Source: Gordonia jinhuaensis (GTDB lineage Bacteria > Actinomycetota > Actinomycetes > Mycobacteriales > Mycobacteriaceae). From it: a DNA stretch of 64,000 nucleotides. This document shows, piece after piece, positions 45,527 through 52,917 of the stretch. Where the stretch lies: NCBI RefSeq assembly GCF_014639795.1, contig NZ_BMGC01000004.1, positions 1 to 64,000 on the forward strand. The letters are read 5' to 3'. How positions within the stretch are numbered: position 1 is the first letter of the stretch; each line of letters begins with the position of its first letter. Both the position numbers and the translations under genes were made by a program. The notes below the pieces were generated by a model. That model had not been told where the DNA came from and did no database searches. It worked only from the letters and a program-made list of their open reading frames with translations.

Positions 45527-46335
45527 GTGACATCCAGACCTACCAAGCCCCGCTGCCCGAAAAGATCCAGCACGCGAAGGCGCTCGCCGAGTCCGGGATG
45601 ATCCCCCGCGTCTACCAGCGCGAGCCCGCGAACGTCCTCGTGGCGATCGAACTCGGCGAAGCGCTCGGCATCAAGCCGATCGTGGCGATCAACGAGATCA
45701 ACGTCATCAACGGAACACCATCGCCGTCGGCGTCGCTGATGGTGTCGTTGGCGCGGGCGGCAGGCCACAAGGTACGGGTCCACAACGATGAATCGGGTGC
45801 CGGGGTGTGCGAGATCATCCGCGCCGACGACCCCGAGTACACGCACCGCAGCGTGTGGGATGAAAAGAAGGCCCGCGCCGCAGGGCTGTGGGGGAAGGGG
45901 CATTGGGGCAAAGATCCCGCAACGATGCTGCGGTGGCGTGCGGCGTCGGAGTGTGTGCGCCTGGCGTGCTCGGAAGTGTTGGGCGGGTTGAAGTACACGC
46001 CCGAAGAGGTCATGGAGATGCGCGGGCGACAGGACTTCACGCAGCCCGCGTCCACACCTGCGGCGTCGATTACGTCGGAGCCTGCACCCACGGAGCGTCC
46101 CAAGCCGTCGATCCCCGCCGACCTCGCCGACAAGATCGTCACTTCTGACGACGTGGAGTGGTTGGCGAAGTCGCGTAACTACTTGCAGCGGTTCGCCGAG
46201 TCCGATCCCGAGTCGGTCGCCGACCACGAAGCGCTCATCGACGCGCGGCTCGAAGCGCTCACCGTAGCCGACGAGCCGGATGCGGAGCAGCCCGCGCTCG
46301 ACGTCGAGATTGAAGCGGAGGCGGTCGACGCATGA
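45523..46335 (+). CDS. RecT-like single-strand annealing protein
   Basis: A 270-residue protein with IELGEALGIKPIVAINEINV and MLRWRAASECVRLACSEVLG, both typical of RecT-like proteins. The C-terminal third is Pro/Glu-rich and acidic. It pairs with the YqaJ exonuclease upstream. Overlaps: ATGA on both sides. Confidence 0.86.
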   Translation: MSDIQTYQAPLPEKIQHAKALAESGMIPRVYQREPANVLVAIELGEALGIKPIVAINEINVINGTPSPSASLMVSLARAAGHKVRVHNDESGAGVCEIIRADDPEYTHRSVWDEKKARAAGLWGKGHWGKDPATMLRWRAASECVRLACSEVLGGLKYTPEEVMEMRGRQDFTQPASTPAASITSEPAPTERPKPSIPADLADKIVTSDDVEWLAKSRNYLQRFAESDPESVADHEALIDARLEALTVADEPDAEQPALDVEIEAEAVDA

Positions 46336-46421
46336 GACAGATCCCGAAAGTGCTGTCCATGTCGGTCGTCAACGCCGACAACACCGTCACGACTGCCAAC
46401 GCCGCGGAGGCCACCCGATGA
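46332..46421 (+). CDS. Tiny ORF (29 residues)
   Basis: A 29-residue frame beginning MRQIPKVLS that overlaps the recT stop and the next ATG by four bases each. It may serve only to couple translation; no motif. Confidence 0.4.
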   Translation: MRQIPKVLSMSVVNADNTVTTANAAEATR

Positions 46422-46732
46422 GCGCGGCGGACGAACTACAGCAGTGGGTGGAAGGCGGCTCTTGGGCCGATCAGGGATACGAATCTGAATTGATACCTGT
46501 CGACCTCGCACGCCGGGTGCTCGCGGAGATGGACGAGGCGAAGGATGAAGCACAGCGGTGGAAAGAGCGCTGGCAGGAGGCGATCCGCCACGCCGACGAA
46601 GCGTTCGCCGAACGTGACGCCGCGCTCGCCAAGCTCGACGCGGTACGGGCGTACGCCGAGATGGTCACGGTGCCTCCGTATACGCGCACGGCCTGGCACG
46701 TCCTCCGCATCCTCGACAGGAGCACACCATGA
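46418..46732 (+). CDS. Small coiled-coil phage protein
   Basis: A 104-residue acidic, helical protein with a long predicted coiled coil (MDEAKDEAQRWKERWQEAIR, AFAERDAALAKLDAVRAYAE). Function unknown. Coupled to neighbours by ATGA. Confidence 0.62.
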   Translation: MSAADELQQWVEGGSWADQGYESELIPVDLARRVLAEMDEAKDEAQRWKERWQEAIRHADEAFAERDAALAKLDAVRAYAEMVTVPPYTRTAWHVLRILDRSTP

Positions 46733-47070
46733 CCGACACAACAGAAGGAAACATCATGTCCAACAACACCATCACCCTGAACGGAATCGACTACATCCCC
46801 GCGTCTGAAGCGGGGCCAAAAGTCGAATCGTCCAAGTCGATCGTCATCTTACAACGCGGCTGGGTTTTCATCGGAGACCTGAGCAAGCATGGCGACGAGT
46901 TCACATTGTCGAATGCGCAGAACATACAGCGATGGGGCACGACAGACGGTTTGGGCCAGCTCGCACTCTCGGGGCCGACTGCGAACACGGAACTGAAGCC
47001 TGCTGGGACCGTGCGGTGCCATGAGCTGACCGTCGTGGCCCGCCTCGACGTGGACGAGTCGAAGTGGTGA
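46729..47070 (+). CDS. Small phage protein, unknown
   Basis: A 113-residue protein. The segment IVILQRGWVFIGDLSKHGDE followed by NIQRWGTTDGLGQLALSGPT suggests a conserved beta-rich domain, but I cannot name it. The ATG at 46729 overlaps the previous stop; ATG 46756, with GAAGGAAA five bases away, may be the true start. Confidence 0.65.
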   Translation: MTDTTEGNIMSNNTITLNGIDYIPASEAGPKVESSKSIVILQRGWVFIGDLSKHGDEFTLSNAQNIQRWGTTDGLGQLALSGPTANTELKPAGTVRCHELTVVARLDVDESKW

Positions 47071-47243
47071 CCGCCCTGGCAGCGTCTTTGGGGGAGCTGT
47101 CGCAGACCACATACGGCGATGGCCTCGGCGACGGCTACGGCTACGTCCTCGGCGACGGCTACGGCCTCGGCGACGGCTACGGCTACGGCTACGGCTTCGG
47201 CTACGGCAACGGCCTCGGCAACGGCAACGACTGCGGATGGTGA
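47067..47243 (+). CDS. Gly-Tyr-Asp repeat miniprotein (58 residues)
   Basis: A GTG-started frame after the preceding stop (GTGA). After 15 ordinary residues it reads in short repeats such as GDGYGYG, LGDGYG and YGFGYGNG, ending NGNDCGW. The DNA is a low-complexity array of GGCTACGGC and related six-base units at 47105-47232. Frame, overlap and stop fit the coupled ladder better than the alternate Ala-Thr frame. Confidence 0.6.
   Translation: MTALAASLGELSQTTYGDGLGDGYGYVLGDGYGLGDGYGYGYGFGYGNGLGNGNDCGW
47105..47232 (+). repeat. Low-complexity GGC(T/G)ACGGC-type repeat
   Basis: Degenerate tandem hexamers (GGCTAC, GGCGAC, GGCCTC, GGCAAC) make up nearly the whole stretch. Being multiples of three, expansions would keep frame. 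Confidence 0.85.
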
Positions 47244-47247
47244 AGGC

Positions 47248-47472
47248 ATGAGTCTCAGCGACATCGCGGATCGCCTCGGCTGTAGCGCGAAAGCTGTCCG
47301 ACAACACCTCGACAACATTGACATGATCCCCGACCGCGGCCCGTACGCGCAGTGCGGCACCGCCGCGGGCTACAGCATGCACCGCCGCCAAGGAACGCTC
47401 GTGTGCCGCGCATGCAACGACACCGGCAACCGGAGCAAGCGCGCGATGCAACTCGACAAGGACGGTGCGTGA
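47248..47472 (+). CDS. Small helix-turn-helix protein with Cys pair
   Basis: A 74-residue protein with LSDIADRLGCSAKAVRQHL as a helix-turn-helix and CRAC near the C-terminus, a possible half of a zinc site. It resembles small phage DNA-binding proteins. The longer upstream frame belongs to the repeat array and is rejected. GAAGG precedes the ATG closely. Confidence 0.65.
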   Translation: MSLSDIADRLGCSAKAVRQHLDNIDMIPDRGPYAQCGTAAGYSMHRRQGTLVCRACNDTGNRSKRAMQLDKDGA

Positions 47473-48218
47473 TGGACCCCTACTACACAGATGACCTCGT
47501 GACGCTGTACCACGGGGACTGTCTGGAACTGCTGGCCGAGATGGCGGACCGCAGCGTTGATGTGGTGATCACAGACCCGCCGTTTGATGCTCGCACGCAT
47601 AGTATGGCGCGTTCAAACCGTAACGGGTACGGCACATCTGGTGGAGGCAACAGAGTTCTCAGTGGCACCGCCGAGACTCGGTTCGATTGTTGGGATCACC
47701 CTGCGCAGCTGGCCTTCTTCGAGCAGCTGGGTCGGCTCACCCGGAGGTGGGTGATTGCAAACCTCTCCACTGACACAGCCTTTCGATTCGAGGTGGAGCA
47801 GGCGCCACCTGGGCTGAAAGTGATGCGCGTCGGGTCGTGGATCAAGACGAACCCGATGCCGATCATCTCGGCGGATCGTCCGGCGATGGGATGGGAGCCG
47901 ATCGCCTACATGCATCGCGTCGACGTCAAACCGGCATGGAACGGTGGCGGCCGGGCAGCAAACTACGTGCTGCCTACTTCCCAGGGGTCCGGGCACGCAA
48001 CACAAAAGCCTGTCGACATGGTGCGCGACTGGGTCCGCAAGTTCTCAGATCATGGAGACACTGTGCTCGACCCATGCATGGGTACTGGCACCACAATTCG
48101 TGCGGCCGTCGACGAGGGGCGTCGAGCAATTGGCATAGAGGTTGACGAGCGCTGGTGCGAGTACACGGCACGCCGACTCGATCAGATGGCCCTCGACTTC
48201 GGGGCTAAGGAGACGTGA
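47472..48218 (+). CDS. Orphan DNA methyltransferase (N4-cytosine or N6-adenine)
   Basis: A 248-residue beta-class methyltransferase. The catalytic motif DPPF is at residues 35-38, and the AdoMet-binding motif, LDPCMGTGTT, is near the C-terminus, giving the beta order. TQKPVDMVRDW is typical of the family. No restriction enzyme is adjacent, so it probably protects phage DNA or affects packaging. Recognition site unknown. Confidence 0.9.
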   Translation: MDPYYTDDLVTLYHGDCLELLAEMADRSVDVVITDPPFDARTHSMARSNRNGYGTSGGGNRVLSGTAETRFDCWDHPAQLAFFEQLGRLTRRWVIANLSTDTAFRFEVEQAPPGLKVMRVGSWIKTNPMPIISADRPAMGWEPIAYMHRVDVKPAWNGGGRAANYVLPTSQGSGHATQKPVDMVRDWVRKFSDHGDTVLDPCMGTGTTIRAAVDEGRRAIGIEVDERWCEYTARRLDQMALDFGAKET

Positions 48219-48289
48219 TGGGCGACATTGACCCGCAAACCGAAGCGCGCATCCGAAACCAAGAACTCGACTTTGAGGACGCCTCATGA
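48218..48289 (+). CDS. Tiny ORF (23 residues)
   Basis: A 23-residue frame, MGDIDPQTEARIRNQELDFE plus three, starting in the TGATG after the methyltransferase. A 13-residue frame (48286-48327, MSRACRACAHGRR) overlaps its stop and also carries a Cys pair. Either may be a coupling device only. Confidence 0.35.
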   Translation: MGDIDPQTEARIRNQELDFEDAS

Positions 48290-48330
48290 GTAGGGCCTGC
48301 CGCGCCTGCGCACACGGAAGGCGATAGCCG

Positions 48331-48627
48331 ATGTCCCACTACTATCCGCCGACCGTGACCGGGCCACTCGACCAATATGACTACTGGGATCGCGAGGTGA
48401 GCGCCGGCCGCATGTTCGAGTGCGACCAGTGCGGCGAGTACGGCAACAGCAGCGACGAATACGAGCACCAGCGCAGCGACTGCCCGGCCGAGCACGGCGC
48501 CGCAGCGTACTGGCGCGAAGCGATCTACAACGAGCACGCAGAACCACCCACCACGGCAACCGGCCGATTCCGCACCGACTGGCTGAACGCTCGCCGGCGC
48601 GCTCTCACCGAAGGACAGAACCAGTGA
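48331..48627 (+). CDS. Small Cys/His phage protein, paralogue-like to the 44439 gene
   Basis: A 98-residue protein starting MSHYYPP and containing CDQC, then His and Cys in EHQRSDCP, a possible zinc site. It is otherwise rich in Tyr and acidic residues. Its stop overlaps a GTG for the tiny frame at 48624-48683 (19 residues), which in turn ends one base into the replication gene. Confidence 0.6.
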   Translation: MSHYYPPTVTGPLDQYDYWDREVSAGRMFECDQCGEYGNSSDEYEHQRSDCPAEHGAAAYWREAIYNEHAEPPTTATGRFRTDWLNARRRALTEGQNQ

Positions 48628-48683
48628 CCGAGATCATCGGCGAACTCATCGGCAGACCGTTCTCTATGGACGAGGTGCGATAG
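48624..48683 (+). CDS. Tiny ORF (19 residues) before the replication gene
   Basis: A 19-residue frame (GTG start) linking the stop of the 48331 gene to the GTG of the replication gene (TAGTG). It may couple their translation. Confidence 0.3.
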   Translation: MTEIIGELIGRPFSMDEVR

Positions 48684-49558
48684 TGCCCCGCATCAGGGCA
48701 GTGAAGCCCGAGTTTTGGTCCTCGCCGAACCATCCCAGCGACCCCTGGACACGGCTGCTCTACATAGCCATGTGGAACTGGGCCGACGACTCCGGCGTGG
48801 GCACCGCAAACCTTCGAGAGGTGGCTGGATTTGCGTTCCCAAACGACGACCACATCGATGCCCGCGCGATGCGCCGTATGTGCGCCGACATTGCGGCGCA
48901 CTATGGCGCGCAGTTTTACACGGTCGCGGGCAGGCCATATTTCTCGATCCCATCGTGGCGCGAACACCAAAAGTTCGACAAGCGAAGAGACGGCAAACAT
49001 CCCGGTCCCGAACAGGCGGAAACATGGCTCTACCAGGACGTTTCCGAAGAGTCGGCGCAATGCGCCGACAGTGCGCCGAATGTGCGCCGACATGCAGGCG
49101 CACCGCCCGCGCCGGAACAGGGGAACAGGGGAACAGGGGAACAGGGGAATTCCTCTCCCGCACTTCCTGACGTTCACTCACCAGCGAGCGCGAGCACGCG
49201 AGCCGAACGCCGAATGGTTGAACTCAACGCGACCTCGCGGTCAGCCGTCGCGGACAAGTTCGCGGGCGAGTTCAACCGCTGGGCCGGTGGCGGCATCCCG
49301 AACCAGACGCTCATCGAGATCGCGCAGGAAGCCGATCGACTCATCGCCGACGGACTCGACGCGCATCAGATCGCCGAGGGCGTGAAGGCGTGGCACAGAT
49401 CCGATCGGCTCTACGCCTCGCAGATTCCCCACTTCGTCGCCAAAGCCGCAAGACCCGCGCAAGCCGACTCGAAGCCGACCAAGGCGACATTGCGCGCCGT
49501 CGACACCCTCGCCACCGCCGAAGCGCTCATCGCCGAATTCCACCAGGAGTCCGCATGA
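48683..49558 (+). CDS. Phage replication initiator-like winged-helix protein
   Basis: A 291-residue protein. The first 120 residues (RIRAVKPEFWSSPNHPSDPW, RLLYIAMWNWADDSGVGTAN) resemble the N-terminal domain of actinophage replication or helix-turn-helix proteins that act before a helicase loader. A linker made of a four-fold 8-base repeat (49114-49145) joins a C-terminal helical domain. GTG start. Confidence 0.65.
   Translation: MPRIRAVKPEFWSSPNHPSDPWTRLLYIAMWNWADDSGVGTANLREVAGFAFPNDDHIDARAMRRMCADIAAHYGAQFYTVAGRPYFSIPSWREHQKFDKRRDGKHPGPEQAETWLYQDVSEESAQCADSAPNVRRHAGAPPAPEQGNRGTGEQGNSSPALPDVHSPASASTRAERRMVELNATSRSAVADKFAGEFNRWAGGGIPNQTLIEIAQEADRLIADGLDAHQIAEGVKAWHRSDRLYASQIPHFVAKAARPAQADSKPTKATLRAVDTLATAEALIAEFHQESA
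49114..49145 (+). repeat. Four tandem copies of the octamer GGAACAGG
   Basis: Four perfect copies plus a partial fifth (GGAA) inside the replication gene, encoding EQGNRGTGEQGN. The unit length is not a multiple of three, so gain or loss of one copy shifts the frame. Confidence 0.95.
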
Positions 49559-50055
49559 CAACCCCACCCCCGCCCGATTGGGCGATCGCCGCCGCAGGAG
49601 CGGCACTGTCCCGAGCCGAGGTGTTCGACGACCGAGTCACCGCCGACCGGGCGCGCATCCTCGTGTGGGCCGAAGCGTTCGCCACGTACGGCATCGAGCA
49701 GGCCGACGCGGTGGCCGCGGTCACCGCGCACTACCAGCAGGCCGACGCGCGCACACCGGGTCCGGGCGACATCATCGCCCACGCCCGCAAAATCCGCGGC
49801 GAACGCGCAGAACGTGAACGAGGACGCAACGCCACAGCCGCCATATCGCCGCCAGACTCGCAATTCGCCGGACTGCCCATCCCGACGAGCGGAGAGCCGA
49901 TCTGGGCAGCCTACGAGCAGCTCGACGCGATCACGGTGCCATGCCGGACGTGTGGCGCACAGCCGGACGACGCCTGCGTGAACCTCGCCACCGGAACGGT
50001 CAGGAAAATCCCCTGCGTCGCACGCCTCACCGACGGGAAGCGGGCCACGGCATGA
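49555..50055 (+). CDS. Phage protein with C-terminal zinc-finger domain
   Basis: A 166-residue protein; helical N-terminal two-thirds and a C-terminal phage zinc finger (CRTCGAQPDDACV, then a later KIPCVAR). It follows the replication gene with an ATGA overlap and may act in replication. Confidence 0.65.
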   Translation: MTTPPPPDWAIAAAGAALSRAEVFDDRVTADRARILVWAEAFATYGIEQADAVAAVTAHYQQADARTPGPGDIIAHARKIRGERAERERGRNATAAISPPDSQFAGLPIPTSGEPIWAAYEQLDAITVPCRTCGAQPDDACVNLATGTVRKIPCVARLTDGKRATA

Positions 50056-50423
50056 CCGACACCCGCGTGACGCTGACGCTGCCGTACGAGCGTCCGCCGC
50101 TGACACCGAACATGCGAATTCACTGGACCACCAGAGCCGCTCTCACGCGAGAAATACGCCAGACCACACACATACTCGCGAAAGCCGAAAGACTCAGCCC
50201 ACGAGGCAGCCAGGGGGTCGCAATCACCATCCACTGGCACACACCAGACCGCAGACGCCGCGATGTAGGGTGCCTAACCCTCACAGCCAAAGCAGCCATC
50301 GACGGCCTCGTCGACGCCGGAATCCTCACCGACGACGACCACACCCACGTCACCGAAGAGCGCTACCGCATCAGCCACGACCCCACCAACCCGCGCATCG
50401 AACTATGGATCGAGGACCAGTGA
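50052..50423 (+). CDS. RusA-family Holliday junction endonuclease
   Basis: A 123-residue protein of the RusA fold. Conserved aspartates appear in RRRDVGCL, AAIDGLVDAG and ILTDDDHTH. It resolves recombination intermediates and frees branched phage DNA for packaging. It overlaps both neighbours by four bases. Confidence 0.85.
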   Translation: MTDTRVTLTLPYERPPLTPNMRIHWTTRAALTREIRQTTHILAKAERLSPRGSQGVAITIHWHTPDRRRRDVGCLTLTAKAAIDGLVDAGILTDDDHTHVTEERYRISHDPTNPRIELWIEDQ

Positions 50424-50629
50424 CCGCCGCCCCCGATTACCTCACCTGCATCTGCGGCAAGCGCGGCTACTTCGCCAAGCGGGACGCCAAGACGGTGCGC
50501 CGCGTCCACGGCGGCGATCACCTGAGCGTGTACCGCTGCACCACCTCGGGGTACTGGCACATCGGCCACAGGCCGGCGTTGCTGACTCGCGGTGTCATCG
50601 GGCGTGCCGACGTCAGGACTCGACGATGA
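50420..50629 (+). CDS. Small zinc-ribbon-like phage protein
   Basis: A 69-residue GTG-started protein with CICG near the start, and a central VYRCTTSGYWHIGH. Together these could make a zinc ribbon. Basic C-terminus. Overlaps both neighbours. Confidence 0.6.
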   Translation: MTAAPDYLTCICGKRGYFAKRDAKTVRRVHGGDHLSVYRCTTSGYWHIGHRPALLTRGVIGRADVRTRR

Positions 50630-50730
50630 GCCATCCCACGCCCGAGCATGCGGTCATCGAAATTGCCGAATTGCGCACCCTCATGCTCGCCAAAGTCGAC
50701 TACCAGGAGTCTGAAAATGAATCCGCGTGA
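50626..50730 (+). CDS. Tiny ORF (34 residues)
   Basis: A 34-residue helical peptide (HAVIEIAELRTLMLAKVDYQ) whose ATG overlaps the previous stop and whose end overlaps the next gene by 14 bases. Confidence 0.42.
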   Translation: MSHPTPEHAVIEIAELRTLMLAKVDYQESENESA

Positions 50731-51391
50731 CGCACAGCTCAGCGACGGAGAATTGCTCGACCTCGCAGGCAAACTCGACGCCATCACCATCGACCTCGTC
50801 GACCGGCTCGTCTACCTCGCGACCGAGCCGATGCCACGGTTGGGTGTTGCTGGCCCTCATGTCCGATCTCAGCCCTGTTCACGCCCGCCGTACAACATCG
50901 GGGCTGAAATCATCCTCGACAAGCTCGGAAACGAGCTGAGCACCACGGTCCGCCACTTGTGTGAGCACCGAGGTCAGGAGGTGCCCACACTCGGGAGCAT
51001 CGTGGAACTCGCGGGATGGCTGCGCAAGCACCGCGTCGCCATCGCCACCATGCCTGATGCCCGCGACCTGCACGACGCGCTGTGTCGTGTGTGCGATGAG
51101 GCGCGGCGCGCGGCACACCTCGAAGAGCGTGAGTACCGGATCTCGCAGGCAATGGTGGACGAGGCGAATCGACAGTTGGTGACTTCCCAGCAGATTGTCA
51201 AACTCGCCCACAAACTGGGCGACCAGGGCAAGGGGCTGTCCTACGAACGCGTGCGCACACTGAGACGCCGGGGCGGGTTGACCGTGGCCTACGAGGACGC
51301 GGAGACAGGCACGCTGTTCTATCGCCTCGGCGACGTGCTAGCGGCACATAGCGCGTACAGACGCCGAAGCACGAAAAATGCTGTAAAGTAA
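50717..51391 (+). CDS. Phage protein, unknown, with C-terminal helix-turn-helix-like region
   Basis: A 224-residue protein. AGGAG eight bases before ATG 50717 fixes the start; a longer frame (50648) lacks one. The body is helical (LSTTVRHLCEHRGQEVPTLG). The C-terminus includes QQIVKLAHKLGDQGKGLSYE and RVRTLRRRGGLTV, which could be a winged helix. Possibly a late regulator, as it is the last gene before a gap. Confidence 0.6.
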   Translation: MNPRDAQLSDGELLDLAGKLDAITIDLVDRLVYLATEPMPRLGVAGPHVRSQPCSRPPYNIGAEIILDKLGNELSTTVRHLCEHRGQEVPTLGSIVELAGWLRKHRVAIATMPDARDLHDALCRVCDEARRAAHLEEREYRISQAMVDEANRQLVTSQQIVKLAHKLGDQGKGLSYERVRTLRRRGGLTVAYEDAETGTLFYRLGDVLAAHSAYRRRSTKNAVK

Positions 51392-51411
51392 CAAGATACA
51401 ACAACATAAGA

Positions 51412-51440
51412 CCCCGGCGACTGCGTCAACAGCCCCGGGG
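51412..51440 (+). terminator. Weak hairpin after the early operon
   Basis: CCCCGG pairs with CCGGGG across a 17-base loop in the gap before the GIY-YIG gene; no T-run follows. Confidence 0.35.
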
Positions 51441-51465
51441 CATGGCCGACTAGTAAGGAGTCGAC

Positions 51466-51972
51466 ATGGCGAAGCGTACCGCAGTAGTGGTCCATAGGTC
51501 TCAGGTGTCTCTCGGAACGACAGACGACATCGAATGCTCCCACCCTCGGTGCAGGCACCGGCCCCAACAGACATACCCATTTCCCCTCCCGCTTTGCAGC
51601 CGCCATCTCGTGCAGGTTCTTTCACGCTCTGTTGAGGTTGCCAAGCAGGCAAAACAGGAATCCGTGGTCAAGAACAACGCACCACTCGTCTTACAAGAAA
51701 AACACGCCGTTGGAGTGGGGGCGCACGATGCGGTCGTGTACTACATCCGCTTTGGTAACAGGATCAAGATTGGTTACTCCACGAACCTAGCCCAGCGGCT
51801 CAGGGTAATTCCTCATGATGAAGTGCTAGCTACAGAACATGGTGGAGCAGCCCTTGAGCGCATTCGACACACGCAATTCGCCGCAGAGAGAGTGAATGGC
51901 GAATGGTTCAAACCGTCGCCGCGTTTGATAAAGCACATCAACGCCTTGCGAGACAAGCACAAGGGGTTGTGA
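51466..51972 (+). CDS. GIY-YIG (T5orf172/MUG113-type) nuclease-domain protein
   Basis: A 168-residue protein. The C-terminal 80 residues hold VYYIRFGNRIKIGYSTNLAQ and ERIRHTQFAAERVNGEWFKP, the pattern of T5orf172/MUG113 GIY-YIG domains; the N-terminus has a Cys/His cluster (IECSHPRCRHR). Function unclear: a DNA nicking or homing-like role is possible. GGAG lies before the ATG. Its base composition is more AT-rich than its neighbours, which suggests recent arrival. Positions 51973-52103 have two small hairpins but no convincing gene. Confidence 0.82.
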   Translation: MAKRTAVVVHRSQVSLGTTDDIECSHPRCRHRPQQTYPFPLPLCSRHLVQVLSRSVEVAKQAKQESVVKNNAPLVLQEKHAVGVGAHDAVVYYIRFGNRIKIGYSTNLAQRLRVIPHDEVLATEHGGAALERIRHTQFAAERVNGEWFKPSPRLIKHINALRDKHKGL

Positions 51973-52103
51973 TACGCTGCGCGTGACGGCACCTGCGGGT
52001 ATTTACCCGAGGTGTCGTTTCTGCTCTCTGCACAACATCGGGCTGAGCATTGAGGGCACTCCCCGCGCGGGGATCAGCTTGCACGCCATCGAAGGGATCA
52101 TGC

Positions 52104-52403
52104 ATGGCATACCCGACGCCCGCCGACCAACGCGACGGACACGGACGCTGGTGCATCATCCAGCGCCCCGCCGCCGGCACCCTGTGGCTCGCCGACGAAG
52201 GCGAACGCATCGGATTCGACCCCATGCCCCAAGCCGACCCGCAACCCGTCCTCGACCTGCTGCACACCGCAGCAGACGCCGGACGCACCGCCGCCCAGGC
52301 CTGGGACATGATCGTCGGACTCGTCGGCGTGCAGATCATGGAAGGCGACCTCGCGCACTGGAAACCCGACCGCAACTACCGCAGGCAGCGAGTCCAGCCG
52401 TGA
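52104..52403 (+). CDS. Small phage protein, unknown
   Basis: A 99-residue protein (MAYPTPADQRDGHGRWCIIQ) with no recognised family. GAAGGGA precedes the ATG. An overlapping GTG frame from 51983 crosses this gene out of frame and is rejected. Overlaps the next gene by four bases. Confidence 0.6.
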   Translation: MAYPTPADQRDGHGRWCIIQRPAAGTLWLADEGERIGFDPMPQADPQPVLDLLHTAADAGRTAAQAWDMIVGLVGVQIMEGDLAHWKPDRNYRRQRVQP

Positions 52404-52621
52404 ACCCCAAACTGCCTGCGGCGGTCAAGCTCAGTCAGTTGTCCGCCGCACTCGAAATGTTGGGCATCACCGCAGGCACCGTGACCGCCATCGAATTCGA
52501 CTTCCTTGGCCCCATGAAGGTGACCCTTCTCGTCAAGGACAGCCACGGGGATGTAATCCAACAGGGCAACGGTCTCCTCCACACCACCGTGGAGATCCCG
52601 ATCGAGCGCGATGTGTCATGA
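52400..52621 (+). CDS. Small phage protein, unknown
   Basis: A 73-residue GTG-started protein with helix (LSQLSAALEMLGITAG) then beta-strand segments (AIEFDFLGPMKVTLLVKD). Coupled by GTGA and ATGA overlaps. Confidence 0.6.
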   Translation: MNPKLPAAVKLSQLSAALEMLGITAGTVTAIEFDFLGPMKVTLLVKDSHGDVIQQGNGLLHTTVEIPIERDVS

Positions 52622-52860
52622 CTCAAGCCCAGATCGACAACCGCTTCACCCTGCTCTGCCACGAACTCGACGCCACCCTCAAGCACGGCAAATACGGGCG
52701 CGTCAACGCCGAACACGTCGTGCGCATCAAGTTCGGGCTCCTCGAAAAGCTGCACGCCGCACGCGAAGCCAACCGCCGCGGGAGACCACTGACCGCCAAC
52801 CAGGTCGACGAACTGTGCGACCGCTTCACCGACATCACCGGCATCGACATACCCGAATGA
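52618..52860 (+). CDS. Small helical phage protein, unknown
   Basis: An 80-residue protein (ATG overlapping the previous stop) with helical segments (HVVRIKFGLLEKLHAAREAN). A 28-residue frame (52857-52943) starting in its stop overlaps the terminase small subunit gene and is uncertain. Confidence 0.6.
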   Translation: MTQAQIDNRFTLLCHELDATLKHGKYGRVNAEHVVRIKFGLLEKLHAAREANRRGRPLTANQVDELCDRFTDITGIDIPE

Positions 52861-52917
52861 CATCGACACACGCGGAGGTCGTCTTGCACACGTACGACGA
52901 TCGGGACGCGCACGCGA

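Noticed and set aside
47119-47247. N-terminal Ala-Thr repeat extension of the 47248 helix-turn-helix protein
   Set aside because: It is the other reading of the Gly-Tyr repeat; the ATG at 47248 gives a compact conserved-looking protein.
51983-52399. N-terminal part of a 212-residue frame ending at 52621
   Set aside because: Its first half crosses the 52104 gene out of frame with Arg-rich sequence; only the part from GTG 52400 is supported.
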